A stretch of DNA of 64,000 nt. Source: JABFXX01 sp036489755 (GTDB lineage Bacteria; Myxococcota_A; Polyangia; Haliangiales; Haliangiaceae). Every line of letters begins with the position of its first letter. The stretch's first letter is position 1. A model generated the notes under the pieces. It was not told where the DNA came from. It did not search any database and saw only the letters and a program-made list of their open reading frames with translations. Positions 17,130 to 24,641 of the stretch are shown here, piece by piece. Where the stretch lies: contig DASXFD010000070.1 in assembly GCA_036489755.1 (NCBI GenBank), positions 310,001-374,000 on the forward strand. The letters are read 5' to 3'. Both the position numbers and the translations under genes were made by a program.

Positions 17130-18232
17130 GGCATCACGAGGTCGCGCGAGATCGCCGCGATGTTCGGGCAGCCGCACAGTGCGAGCGCGAGATCGAGCTC
17201 GCGGCGGAGCATGGCCAAAACGCCGGTGACGCCTTCGCGGCCTCCCGCGGCGAGCCCCCACAAGATCGGCCGCCCGACGAGCACCGCGCGTGCGCCGAGC
17301 GCGATCGCCTTGACGACGTCGGTGCCGCGCCGCACGCCGCCGTCGAGGAGCACGTCGCCGCGGCCGGCCACCGCATCGACCACGCGCGCGAGCACGTCGA
17401 TCGTGGCGGGCGACGAATCGAGCTGGCGGCCGCCGTGGTTCGACACGACCACGCCCGCGGCGCCGTGCTCGATCGCGCGCGCGGCATCGTCGGCGCGCAC
17501 GATGCCTTTGATGATCACCGGCAGCTTCGTGATCGAGCGCAGCCAGCCGATCGCATCCCAGGTCAGCGCCGGATCGAGCAGCGTCGCGAAGTATGCGGCG
17601 AGCCCCGACTCGGCGATCGGCGCGGCGATCTCGCCGTAGCCGGCCGCGAACATGTTCTTCACACCGAGGTGCGCCGGCAACTCGAAGCGATTCTTGACGT
17701 CGCGCTCGCGCCGGCCGAGCAGCGGCGCGTCGACGGTAAGCACGAGCGCGCGGCAGCCGGCGACTTCGACGCGCTTCACGAGCGCCTCGGTCGCGCGGCG
17801 ATCTTTGTAGACGTACAGCTGGAACCACACCGGGCCGCTCGCCGCCGCGACGACGTCCTCGACCGCGGTGTTCGACAGCGTCGACAGCACGAACAGCGTG
17901 CCGGCATCGCCGGCGCCGCGCACGGTCGCGAGCTCGGCATCGGCACAGGCGAATCCGTGGAACGCCGTCGGCGCGACGAGGATCGGCATCGCGACGCGCT
18001 CGCCGAGCACGGTCGTCGCGAGCTCGCGCGCGGCCACGTCGACGAGCACGCGGTAGTGCAAGTGATACTTCTCGAACGCGGCCGCATTGCGCGCGACGCA
18101 CCGCTCGTCGTCGGCGCCGCTCGCGTAGTAGTCCCACGCCATCGCCGGCAGCTTGGCTTTCGCGAGCGTCTCGAAGTCGCGCAGGTTGAGACAATCGATC
18201 ATCCCGGGTCCCGCTTCGCTGGCCACGATCAT
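17126..18232 (-). CDS. FMN-dependent alpha-hydroxy-acid dehydrogenase/oxidase
   Basis: A 368-residue TIM-barrel flavoenzyme of the lactate dehydrogenase/glycolate oxidase/mandelate dehydrogenase family. Seen in order: the N-terminal WDYYASGADDE motif, PILVAPTAFHG, the FMN-contacting TVDAPLLGRRERD, the catalytic SNHGGRQLD with His266 as base and a substrate-binding Arg, and the phosphate loop DGGVRRGTDV. The family oxidises L-2-hydroxy acids to 2-oxo acids. ATG 18232 is supported by its ATGA overlap with the transglutaminase stop; an internal ATG at 18202 is less likely. The oxidant and substrate cannot be told from sequence. Its tight coupling to the ATP-grasp/alpha-E/transglutaminase genes suggests it works on a product or precursor of that system. 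Confidence 0.93.
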   Translation of the reverse strand: MIVASEAGPGMIDCLNLRDFETLAKAKLPAMAWDYYASGADDERCVARNAAAFEKYHLHYRVLVDVAARELATTVLGERVAMPILVAPTAFHGFACADAELATVRGAGDAGTLFVLSTLSNTAVEDVVAAASGPVWFQLYVYKDRRATEALVKRVEVAGCRALVLTVDAPLLGRRERDVKNRFELPAHLGVKNMFAAGYGEIAAPIAESGLAAYFATLLDPALTWDAIGWLRSITKLPVIIKGIVRADDAARAIEHGAAGVVVSNHGGRQLDSSPATIDVLARVVDAVAGRGDVLLDGGVRRGTDVVKAIALGARAVLVGRPILWGLAAGGREGVTGVLAMLRRELDLALALCGCPNIAAISRDLVMP

Positions 18233-19938
18233 GCGTGCGGCTCGCAGGTGACCAAGACCTCGAGCGTCTCACCGCCGCCGCCGACGAAGATCGTGCCGCT
18301 CGTCGGCGTCGCATCGGTGTAGTTGCGACCGACCGCGACGCGCACGTGCTCGGTTTGCGTGAGGATGCCGTTCGTCGGGTCGAAGCCCTTCCAGCCGATC
18401 TGCGGCAGGTAGCACTGCACCCACGCGTGCGACGCTTCGCTCTGCTTCGGGTTGTCGGCTTTCGGTCCCGTATAGATGTAGCCGCACACGTAGCGCGCCG
18501 GCACGCCGAGCAGGCGCGCGAGGCAGATCATCAGATTCGCAAAGTCCTGACACACGCCTTTGCGGCTCGCGTAGACCTCGAACGGCGTCGTCGAGATCGT
18601 CGTCGAGCCCTGGATGTACGCGTACTCGCGTTTGATCGAGAGGTTGATGTCGAGCAGCGTGTCGAGCAGGTCGTAGTCGTTGCGCTTGACGAAGCTCATC
18701 GCGTATTCGGCGAGCTCGGCGAGCTGCGTCTCGGGCAACTCGGGCGGCAACAGGAACGGATCGAGCACCTGGCGCTGCCACGGCATCCACACCAGCGGGA
18801 TGGTCTGGCTGACGCGCAGCGGGCCGAAGCCGAGCGGATCGGTATCGAGCACCTCGACGGTCGTGCGCGCTTCGATCGCGAGCTCGGTGAACGGCGACTC
18901 GACGACGAGCCGGCGCACGAGGTTGCCGAACACGTCCTCGTAATCGCGCACCTGGCCGGCGACCGAGCACGACAGCTCGTGGGAGATCACGTTTTGCGTG
19001 CGATCGTGAAACGGCGTGAGCCGGAACACGTGCTGCGAGCGCTCGATCGGCTGCGTGTAGCGATAGACGGTGCGGTGCACGATGTCGTACGTGCGGACCT
19101 CGGCTTTCGCCGGCAGCCGCGGCATCCGCGACATCGAGACGCGCTCGCCCGTGGTGCGCTCGTCGATCACGGCGCCTTCGCGCACGATCAATAGCTGGCC
19201 CGGCGACATCTGATGCCACTGCACCGCGCCGCCGAGCTCGCCGCCGAGCTCTTCGGTGCACACGAGCACGCCCTTGCGGCTCTTCGCGCCGCGCTTGGTG
19301 AGATCGACTTCGAGATCGGCATCGCCGAACGCGACGCGCGTGTACGGCGGCGCGAGCTCGCCGATCCACAGCGGCGCGCCGCGGCGATCGGCGTGCGCGA
19401 GCAAGTCGCGGCCGTCGGTCAGGCACATCGTCATGCCGCCGAGCTCGCCCAGCGCCGCGAGCCAGCTCGCGAGCTCGCCCTTGTCGGCGTCGGCGAGGCT
19501 CTTCCAGTGTTTTTCGGCGAGCTGGTTGAGCAGGCGGCAGAAGATCTGCTCGGTGTCGGTCGAGCCGACCGGCTCGAACGGACCGGCGACGTCTTCGAGC
19601 CTTCGATCGAGGCTGCCGGCGTGCGCCATCAGCCAGTCGCGGCGGCCCCACGTGCGCGAGAACGGCTGCGTGTTCGCATCCGAGAGCGCGCCCCACGTCG
19701 CGTGGCGGATGTGCAACACGAACAACGGCGATGCGACTTGCTCCCACGACAGCGCGAGCTGGCTGCGCATCGACGCCTGCGGCGGCGCCGGCTCTTTCAA
19801 GATCGCGGCGCTCGGCTCACCGGCCGGGTAATAGCCGAGGCCCCAGCCGTCGGGCAGCGTGCGGCCCGCGTCGAGACAATGCAGCGTGAACGACGGTGCC
19901 AGCTCGCCCTCGAATGACATCGCGAGCAGGTTCGGCAT
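18229..19938 (-). CDS. Fusion: inactive class II glutamine amidotransferase-like domain plus transglutaminase
   Basis: A 569-residue protein starting at ATG 19938. Residues 1-255 follow the YafJ/GATase_4 pattern: MPNLLAMS at the N-terminus where active enzymes have Met-Cys-x-Leu-Leu, DGWGLGYYP (30-38), HIRHATWG (76-83), and a core strand ending MAHAGSL (104-110). The nucleophile Cys2 is Pro2, and the oxyanion Asn of the usual HNG is Ala107, so amidotransferase activity should be lost. Residues 282-540 are a bacterial transglutaminase-like protease: an N-terminal beta domain (YDIVHRTVYRYTQPI) and a catalytic core with Cys463 (RKGVCQDFANL), His504 (SEASHAWVQ) and Asp520 (GFDPTNG), all intact. 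Start evidence: 10 bases after the alpha-E stop. The fusion places an Ntn-fold domain directly on the transglutaminase. Confidence 0.9.
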   Translation of the reverse strand: MPNLLAMSFEGELAPSFTLHCLDAGRTLPDGWGLGYYPAGEPSAAILKEPAPPQASMRSQLALSWEQVASPLFVLHIRHATWGALSDANTQPFSRTWGRRDWLMAHAGSLDRRLEDVAGPFEPVGSTDTEQIFCRLLNQLAEKHWKSLADADKGELASWLAALGELGGMTMCLTDGRDLLAHADRRGAPLWIGELAPPYTRVAFGDADLEVDLTKRGAKSRKGVLVCTEELGGELGGAVQWHQMSPGQLLIVREGAVIDERTTGERVSMSRMPRLPAKAEVRTYDIVHRTVYRYTQPIERSQHVFRLTPFHDRTQNVISHELSCSVAGQVRDYEDVFGNLVRRLVVESPFTELAIEARTTVEVLDTDPLGFGPLRVSQTIPLVWMPWQRQVLDPFLLPPELPETQLAELAEYAMSFVKRNDYDLLDTLLDINLSIKREYAYIQGSTTISTTPFEVYASRKGVCQDFANLMICLARLLGVPARYVCGYIYTGPKADNPKQSEASHAWVQCYLPQIGWKGFDPTNGILTQTEHVRVAVGRNYTDATPTSGTIFVGGGGETLEVLVTCEPHA

Positions 19939-19948
19939 CAGCTCGAGA

Positions 19949-20899
19949 CTATAACGTTGATTGCCCGCCGAAAAGCTCGGTGCCGAGGAGCGAGCAGATG
20001 GCATGGATCTCGTCGACGACGTGCGTGAGCACCTCGTGCACGCGCTCGCCGGGGGCGCGCGCGTCGATCCAGCGATCGAGCACGGCCAGCCGTTCGAGCG
20101 ACATCCCGCCGGGCAGCGCGTGTTGCTCGGGCGGCCGGATGTGACACAGGCGCTCGTACGCCGAGTGCACGCAGTACGCGATCGAGCGCGGGAACGCGGC
20201 TTCGGAGACCAGAAAGCGGGCGACCGCGTCGGCGCCGATCCGCCCACTCGACTTCTTGACGTAGGCCTCGGAGCCCGACAGTCCGCGCAACAGCGCGAGC
20301 CAGAGCCCGTGCTCGAGCAGCTCGTTGCCGTCGAAGTCGCCGAACGCGTGGTGATGGACGTCGAGCATGCGCGCCGTCTGATTCACGCGCTCGAGCAGCA
20401 CGCCGAGCCAGATGAAGTCGAGCGGCTCGTCGTGCAGCATCGTCGAGCGCAATAGGCCGAGCGCGAGCTGCGTGTTGCGCCGCACGTGCTGGTAGAAGCC
20501 GTCGCGGTGATCGCGATACTGCGCCGCGGCCGCCGGCAGCCACAGGTGCAGCTCGTTGATGACTTCCCACGCCTCGAGCGACAGCACTTCACGGATCGAG
20601 CGCGCGTTCCACCGCGCACCTTCGATCGACGACACCAGCGACGCGCCGTTGTCGCGCTCCCACACCATGAAGCGCTGCACGACCTCGCCATCGCCCCACG
20701 CCGGCGAGCTGTCGTCGTGCTGCGCGCGAAACGCCGGCTCTTCGCCGGAGACCACGACGACCGGCCGCCAGATCTGCGCGGGCGGCAGATCGGTGTCGAG
20801 CGCCATGGTCGCGGTCGCGGCGAGCATGCGCGCGGTCGACTCGGCGCGCTCGACGTAGCGCCCGAACCAGAAGCACATGTCGGCGACGCGCGCGATCAC
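19949..20899 (-). CDS. Alpha-E domain protein
   Basis: A 316-residue, almost entirely helical protein. It opens with IARVADMCFWFGRYVERAES, the signature of the alpha-E family (DUF403), and carries the later family pieces LERVNQTARMLDVHHHAFG and VHSAYERLCHIRP. Alpha-E proteins always occur next to circularly permuted ATP-grasp proteins and transglutaminases and are predicted accessory subunits of a peptide-forming system; no activity is established. The start is GTG 20899, overlapping the ATP-grasp stop as GTGA, which rules out the much longer upstream reading. It is the third gene of the operon. Confidence 0.93.
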   Translation of the reverse strand: MIARVADMCFWFGRYVERAESTARMLAATATMALDTDLPPAQIWRPVVVVSGEEPAFRAQHDDSSPAWGDGEVVQRFMVWERDNGASLVSSIEGARWNARSIREVLSLEAWEVINELHLWLPAAAAQYRDHRDGFYQHVRRNTQLALGLLRSTMLHDEPLDFIWLGVLLERVNQTARMLDVHHHAFGDFDGNELLEHGLWLALLRGLSGSEAYVKKSSGRIGADAVARFLVSEAAFPRSIAYCVHSAYERLCHIRPPEQHALPGGMSLERLAVLDRWIDARAPGERVHEVLTHVVDEIHAICSLLGTELFGGQSTL

Positions 20900-22377
20900 G
20901 GCCGCATCACCCACGTGTCTTTGGAGCCGCCGCCCTGCGAGGAGTTCACGACGTAGCTGCCCTTGACGAGCGCGACGCGCGTGAGACCGCCGGGCAGGAC
21001 CCATGGCCCGTTGCGCGACGTCAAGATGTACGGCCGCAGGTCGACGCGGCGCGGCTCGACGGTCGCGGACTCGCCGATCCACGTCGGGCAGCTCGACAGC
21101 TCGACGCGATGCTGCGCGATGTAGCGGCGCGGCTCGGCGACGATGCGCGCGCGGAACTCGGCGCGCTGCGCTTCGGTCGATTGCGGGCCCATCAACATGC
21201 CGTAGCCGCCGGCCTCGTCGACGGCCTTGACGACCATCTCGCCGAGGTGCTCGAGCACGTACGCGCGATCGCTGTCGCGCAGGCACACGTACGTCGGCAC
21301 CTGATCGAGCAGCGGCTCCTCGCCGAGATAGAACTTGATCATGTCGGGGACGAACGGATAGACGGCTTTGTCGTCGGCGACGCCGTTGCCGGGCGCGTTC
21401 GCGAGCGCGACGTTGCCGGCCGCGTACGCGCGCATGAGCCCCGGCACGCCGAGCATGCTGTCGGGCCGGAACACTTCCGGATCGAGGAACGCTTCGTCGG
21501 TGCGCCGGTAGATCACGTCGACGCGCTGCGGGCCGCGCGTGGTCTTGCAGAACACGCAGTCGCGCTCGACGAACAGATCCGGCGCCTCGACGAGCGGCAG
21601 GCCCATCGTGCGCGCGAGGAAGCTGTGCTCGAAGTACGCCGAGTTGTACGAGCCCGGCGTCAGCACGACCGCCTGCGGATCGCCGGTGGGTGCGACCGAG
21701 CGCAGCGTCTCGGCCAAGCGCGTCGGATAATGATCGACGCGCTGCACGCGTGCCGCATCGAACGCGCGCGGGAACATCCGCTTCGACATCAGCCGATTTT
21801 CGACGACGTACGACACGCCCGACGGCGTGCGCAGATTGTCCTCGAGCACGCGCCACGTGCCGGCCGTATCGCGAATCAGATCGACGCCGGCGATGTGGAT
21901 GCGTACGCCGCCGGGCGGTTTGATCCCGCGCAGCATCGGCCGGTAGCTCGCGGCGCCGAGCACCATTTCCGCCGGGACCACGCCCTCCGCGAAGATCTTC
22001 TGCTCGCCGTAGACGTCGTCGAGGAACAGCCCGAGCGCGCGCAGCCGCTGCTGCAACCCGCGCTCGAGCCGGGCCCAGTCGTCGGCGGCGATCAGGCGCG
22101 GCAACAGGCACACCGGAAAGATCTTCTCGATGCCGCGCGCGTCGTTGTAGACCGAGAACGTGACGCCCTGCTGGAGCAGTGCGGTCTCGGCGAGCGCTTG
22201 GGTGCGCGCGAGCTGATCCTTGCCGAGCGCGTCGAGCAATTCGATCACGCGTGCGAACGCGGGCCGCGGTGCGCCGGCCTCGAACAGCTCGTCGAACGTA
22301 TTCGGCAGCTCCTGATATTGGTCGAACAGCGGGCCGTTCGCGGTGGCGATGACGCTCTGGCTCTGCCGCTGCGTCAT
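20896..22377 (-). CDS. Circularly permuted ATP-grasp protein (type 2)
   Basis: A 493-residue protein of the DUF404/DUF407 family (circularly permuted ATP-grasp). Visible family landmarks include PLFDQYQELPNTFDEL near the N-terminus, YGEQKIFAEGVVPAE, the GVDLIRDTAGTWRVLEDNLR segment with the acidic metal/ATP ligands, VLTPGSYNSAYFEH, and the late VVKAVDEAGGYGMLMGP, a glycine-rich nucleotide loop. ATP-grasp enzymes ligate a carboxylate to an amine with ATP; this branch is predicted to make a peptide or isopeptide. ATG 22377 overlaps the stop of the upstream IPT gene as ATGA. It is followed with a GTGA overlap by alpha-E. Confidence 0.93.
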   Translation of the reverse strand: MTQRQSQSVIATANGPLFDQYQELPNTFDELFEAGAPRPAFARVIELLDALGKDQLARTQALAETALLQQGVTFSVYNDARGIEKIFPVCLLPRLIAADDWARLERGLQQRLRALGLFLDDVYGEQKIFAEGVVPAEMVLGAASYRPMLRGIKPPGGVRIHIAGVDLIRDTAGTWRVLEDNLRTPSGVSYVVENRLMSKRMFPRAFDAARVQRVDHYPTRLAETLRSVAPTGDPQAVVLTPGSYNSAYFEHSFLARTMGLPLVEAPDLFVERDCVFCKTTRGPQRVDVIYRRTDEAFLDPEVFRPDSMLGVPGLMRAYAAGNVALANAPGNGVADDKAVYPFVPDMIKFYLGEEPLLDQVPTYVCLRDSDRAYVLEHLGEMVVKAVDEAGGYGMLMGPQSTEAQRAEFRARIVAEPRRYIAQHRVELSSCPTWIGESATVEPRRVDLRPYILTSRNGPWVLPGGLTRVALVKGSYVVNSSQGGGSKDTWVMRP

Positions 22378-22715
22378 AGCCGCTTCTCGAACGTGAACGC
22401 GTGCGGCAGCTTCACCTCGCCGCCGGGCTCGAAGATCAGGAGCACGTCGACGGCGGAGCCGGTCTTGCCGCCCGGCGCCTCGACGATCAGCTCGGTGTCG
22501 CTCGCGAATCGCACGACGACGCCCTGGCGCGAGCCGAAGTAGACCTTCGCGTTGCGCGGCCCGTCGGCGAGAAAGTCGCTGCCGACGATCCTCGTGTACG
22601 TCCCGCCGTCTTCGTCGCCGACTTTCGGATCGATCGCGTTCACCCGCAGCTTGTGCGCTGGATCCGCCGATGCGAGTGATGCCACCAGACCCACCACGAT
22701 CGCGTAGCGCAGCAT
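22374..22715 (-). CDS. Secreted IPT/TIG-domain protein
   Basis: A 113-residue protein with a signal peptide ending near SLASADPAHK. One immunoglobulin-like IPT/TIG domain follows: INAIDPKVGDEDGG-type opening, TRIVGSDF, AKVYFGSRQG and LIVEAPGG, the usual order of strands in this fold. IPT domains bind other proteins or carbohydrates. It is the first gene of the operon running to 16788, coupled to the ATP-grasp gene through an ATGA overlap. A single exported domain leading an otherwise cytoplasmic operon is unusual. The start lies 6 bases after a TAGCGT promoter element. Confidence 0.85.
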   Translation of the reverse strand: MLRYAIVVGLVASLASADPAHKLRVNAIDPKVGDEDGGTYTRIVGSDFLADGPRNAKVYFGSRQGVVVRFASDTELIVEAPGGKTGSAVDVLLIFEPGGEVKLPHAFTFEKRL

Positions 22716-22721
22716 GGTGCG

Positions 22722-22727
22722 ACGCTA
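22722..22727 (-). promoter_or_regulatory. Probable -10 element for the ATP-grasp/alpha-E operon
   Basis: TAGCGT on the minus strand sits 6 bases before ATG 22715, with no ribosome binding site between them. This is consistent with a leaderless operon mRNA. Confidence 0.45.
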
Positions 22728-22802
22728 ACATGCGTCCGTGGAATGGCGGACCGAGATCGCGCCGGCGTTGGCGCGAGCACGCGAAGCTGACATGCTCGAC
22801 GC

Positions 22803-23114
22803 GTGGGCGACGAGGACGCGCAAATCGCGAGCGTGCTCCACCGCGAGACGATCGCGGTGCTCGTCGGCGATCACACGTTCGAACGCGGCGAGCAATGCTA
22901 TGCCGCGGGCCGCGTGCTCGAGGTCGCGGCCGCGCGCGGCGAGCTGCGCGGCACGATCCGCCCGCAAGACTCCGGCCGGCCGCCGTACAAAGTCCGGATC
23001 TGGGTGCGCGCCGACGGCCTCGCGTATCAGTGCACGTGCCCGATCGGAGCCGAGCGCCAGTTCTGCAAGCACGGCGTCGCGGTCGCGCTCGCGCACCTCG
23101 ATCGACGGCGCTAG
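22803..23114 (+). CDS. Small SWIM zinc-finger protein
   Basis: A 103-residue protein beginning at GTG 22803; an in-frame TGA at 22788-22790 excludes earlier starts. Residues 77-90 are a canonical SWIM motif, CxC-x8-CxH (Cys77, Cys79, Cys88, His90). It is preceded by a beta-rich stretch, with TFERGEQCYAAGRV at residues 25-38, the common lead-in to SWIM modules. SWIM domains are zinc-binding and usually attached to SNF2 helicases or transposase-like proteins; here the domain stands alone. Its stop overlaps the convergent lipoprotein stop in CTAG. DNA or protein binding is the family expectation; the partner is unknown. Confidence 0.8.
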   Translation: MGDEDAQIASVLHRETIAVLVGDHTFERGEQCYAAGRVLEVAAARGELRGTIRPQDSGRPPYKVRIWVRADGLAYQCTCPIGAERQFCKHGVAVALAHLDRRR

Positions 23115-23566
23115 TGGATCGCGAACTTCGCCGAGGTGACGAGCTTGTCGCCGAGCTTGATCTCGATCCGATACGTGCCGAGCGGCCAACCGTTCGTCGG
23201 CTTGGTCAGATAGCCGTTGAGCGTGTAGGTCTTCGTCGCGGCGGGAACTTCCGGGACGGTATTGTTGACGGTCGCGATCACGGTGTTCGCGGGGGCCGCG
23301 GAGCCGACATCCGTCGCGATCCACTGGGTGGCGTAGGTGTCACCGGACTTCGGCAGGTCGGCGGTCCTGTACGTCACGTGGATGACCGGGACCGCCGCAT
23401 CGAAGTGATCGGTGGAGTCGGCACACGATGAATCGCTACCGTCCGCAGCGGTGTTCTGCTTGCACGTGAAGATGCCCATCTGATCGGCCGGCTTCGACTC
23501 CGACTTACAACCGCAAGCAAGGGAGACGGCCAGCGCCGCCGCGATCCACAGGGATGTGTTGCGCAT
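23111..23566 (-). CDS. Small lipoprotein, unknown function
   Basis: A 151-residue protein. The signal peptide MRNTSLWIAAALAVSLACGC provides a lipidation Cys at 18 or 20 (LACGC). The body has two further cysteines in the first third (FTCKQ and DSSCADS). The C-terminal half is beta-rich, ending with GTYRIEIKLGDKLVTSAKF, which looks like an immunoglobulin-like strand pair. No family was recognised. It converges with the SWIM gene (stops share CTAG). The start is preceded by TACGCT at 7 bases. Confidence 0.8.
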   Translation of the reverse strand: MRNTSLWIAAALAVSLACGCKSESKPADQMGIFTCKQNTAADGSDSSCADSTDHFDAAVPVIHVTYRTADLPKSGDTYATQWIATDVGSAAPANTVIATVNNTVPEVPAATKTYTLNGYLTKPTNGWPLGTYRIEIKLGDKLVTSAKFAIH

Positions 23567-23573
23567 GGCGCGT

Positions 23574-23579
23574 AGCGTA
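23574..23579 (-). promoter_or_regulatory. Probable -10 element of the 23.1-kb lipoprotein
   Basis: TACGCT on the minus strand is 7 bases before ATG 23566, again without a ribosome binding site. Confidence 0.4.
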
Positions 23580-23605
23580 ATCCGTTCTCGGCGCAGTCCG
23601 CTACT

Positions 23606-24025
23606 TCACGAAGACCACCGCGATCGATCCGGCAGGTACTGCATCATGATCGCCGGATCGACCGCGGCGAACCCGAACGGCCGATACACGTCGTGTGCGT
23701 CGCGCGTGCCGAGGCACCAGCGCCGGATCGTCTGCAGCTCGGGATGTGCGATCAGCGCGCCGACGAGCGCGCGGCCGATGCCGAGCCCACGCGCGGCTTC
23801 GTCGACGTAGACGTCGCACAGCCACGCGAACGTCGCCCGATCGGTCGCGACGCGCGCGACGCCGAGCTGGCGGCCTTCGTCGTACGCGCCGGCGACGAGG
23901 CTGTTCGCGAACGCTTGCTCGCACACGTCGCGGCGCAGGCCGGGGCTCCAGTAGCTGGTCTCGAGCCAGGCATGGACGACATCGAGCTGGATCCGCGACG
24001 CGTCCGTAGACAAGCTCCACTGCAT
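23606..24025 (-). CDS. GNAT-family N-acetyltransferase
   Basis: A 139-residue single-domain acetyltransferase. LCDVYVDEAARGLGIGRAL contains the acetyl-CoA pyrophosphate loop (RGxGIG/A pattern) after strand beta-4, and YRPFGFAAVDP is the usual C-terminal beta-6/7 region. Start ATG 24025 is preferred over an upstream ATG (24130), because the added 35 residues are Arg/Ala-rich and unlike the family. The acceptor substrate is unknown. It is divergent from the SGNH hydrolase gene with about 190 bases between the two starts, in which nothing else is recognised. Confidence 0.88.
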   Translation of the reverse strand: MQWSLSTDASRIQLDVVHAWLETSYWSPGLRRDVCEQAFANSLVAGAYDEGRQLGVARVATDRATFAWLCDVYVDEAARGLGIGRALVGALIAHPELQTIRRWCLGTRDAHDVYRPFGFAAVDPAIMMQYLPDRSRWSS

Positions 24026-24219
24026 GCGCGAGGTGTACGCCGCCGGCGCGGCGGCGCGAAGGGACAACCGGCGCGGCGCGATTGGGACAATGACGCCGGC
24101 CGAATTCGTCGCCTGCAGTTGACGTAGCAAGCGCGGTTGCCGTGGCTGGTGCGAGCGTCATGCGACGGTGCGACAAATCGCGGACGTCCGCTGGCATCGC
24201 CGCTGCACGATGGCCCGTC

Positions 24220-24639
24220 ATGAAGCAGCTATCGTCCGACGAGCTGTCGAGCGTGGCCGGCGGTGCTGGGACCTGCGCGATCGCGGGTGACAGCATCGCG
24301 TTCGGCCTCGGCCAGCAGATGAAGCAGTGCCAGACCAATGCGAAGGTCGGTATCCCGTCGTCGCAGATCATCGATCGCGTGCCGACGGGGCACTTCGGCA
24401 TGGTCATCATCTCAGCCGGTTCGAACGATCCGGACAACCCGCGGCTCGCCGACAACCTGACGACGATGCGCAGGCGAGTCGGTGGCGGCGTCACGTGGAT
24501 CGCGCCGATGAATCCGCGCGCGCGGTCGGTCGTCAACAGCGTCGCGCAAGCGAATGGCGATCGCGTCGTGTCGTTCACGCCCGGGCCCGACGGCATCCAC
24601 CCGCACTCGTACGCGGACCTCGCGCGCTCGGTCCAGTAG
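24220..24639 (+). CDS. Small SGNH/GDSL hydrolase-like protein with double-glycine leader
   Basis: A 139-residue protein starting at ATG 24220. Residues 1-15, MKQLSSDELSSVAGG, have the form of a bacteriocin/peptide-export leader: charged start, spaced Leu/Leu/Val hydrophobics, terminal Gly-Gly at 14-15. The rest matches a compact SGNH fold: block I IAGDSIAFG (nucleophile Ser25), block III ISAGSND (Gly67, Asn69, Asp70) and block V DGIHPHSY (Asp124, His127). The mature part of about 124 residues is shorter than usual SGNH enzymes, and the block II Gly is not certain. An in-frame ATG at 24142 would bury the leader and is rejected. No C39-peptidase transporter is visible in the window. Esterase or acyl-hydrolase activity is inferred from the family only. 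Confidence 0.82.
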   Translation: MKQLSSDELSSVAGGAGTCAIAGDSIAFGLGQQMKQCQTNAKVGIPSSQIIDRVPTGHFGMVIISAGSNDPDNPRLADNLTTMRRRVGGGVTWIAPMNPRARSVVNSVAQANGDRVVSFTPGPDGIHPHSYADLARSVQ

Positions 24640-24641
24640 CG

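Noticed and set aside
24142..24219. An earlier start (ATG 24142) for the SGNH protein
   Set aside because: The 26 extra residues are Arg/Ser-rich and would place the double-glycine leader inside the protein.
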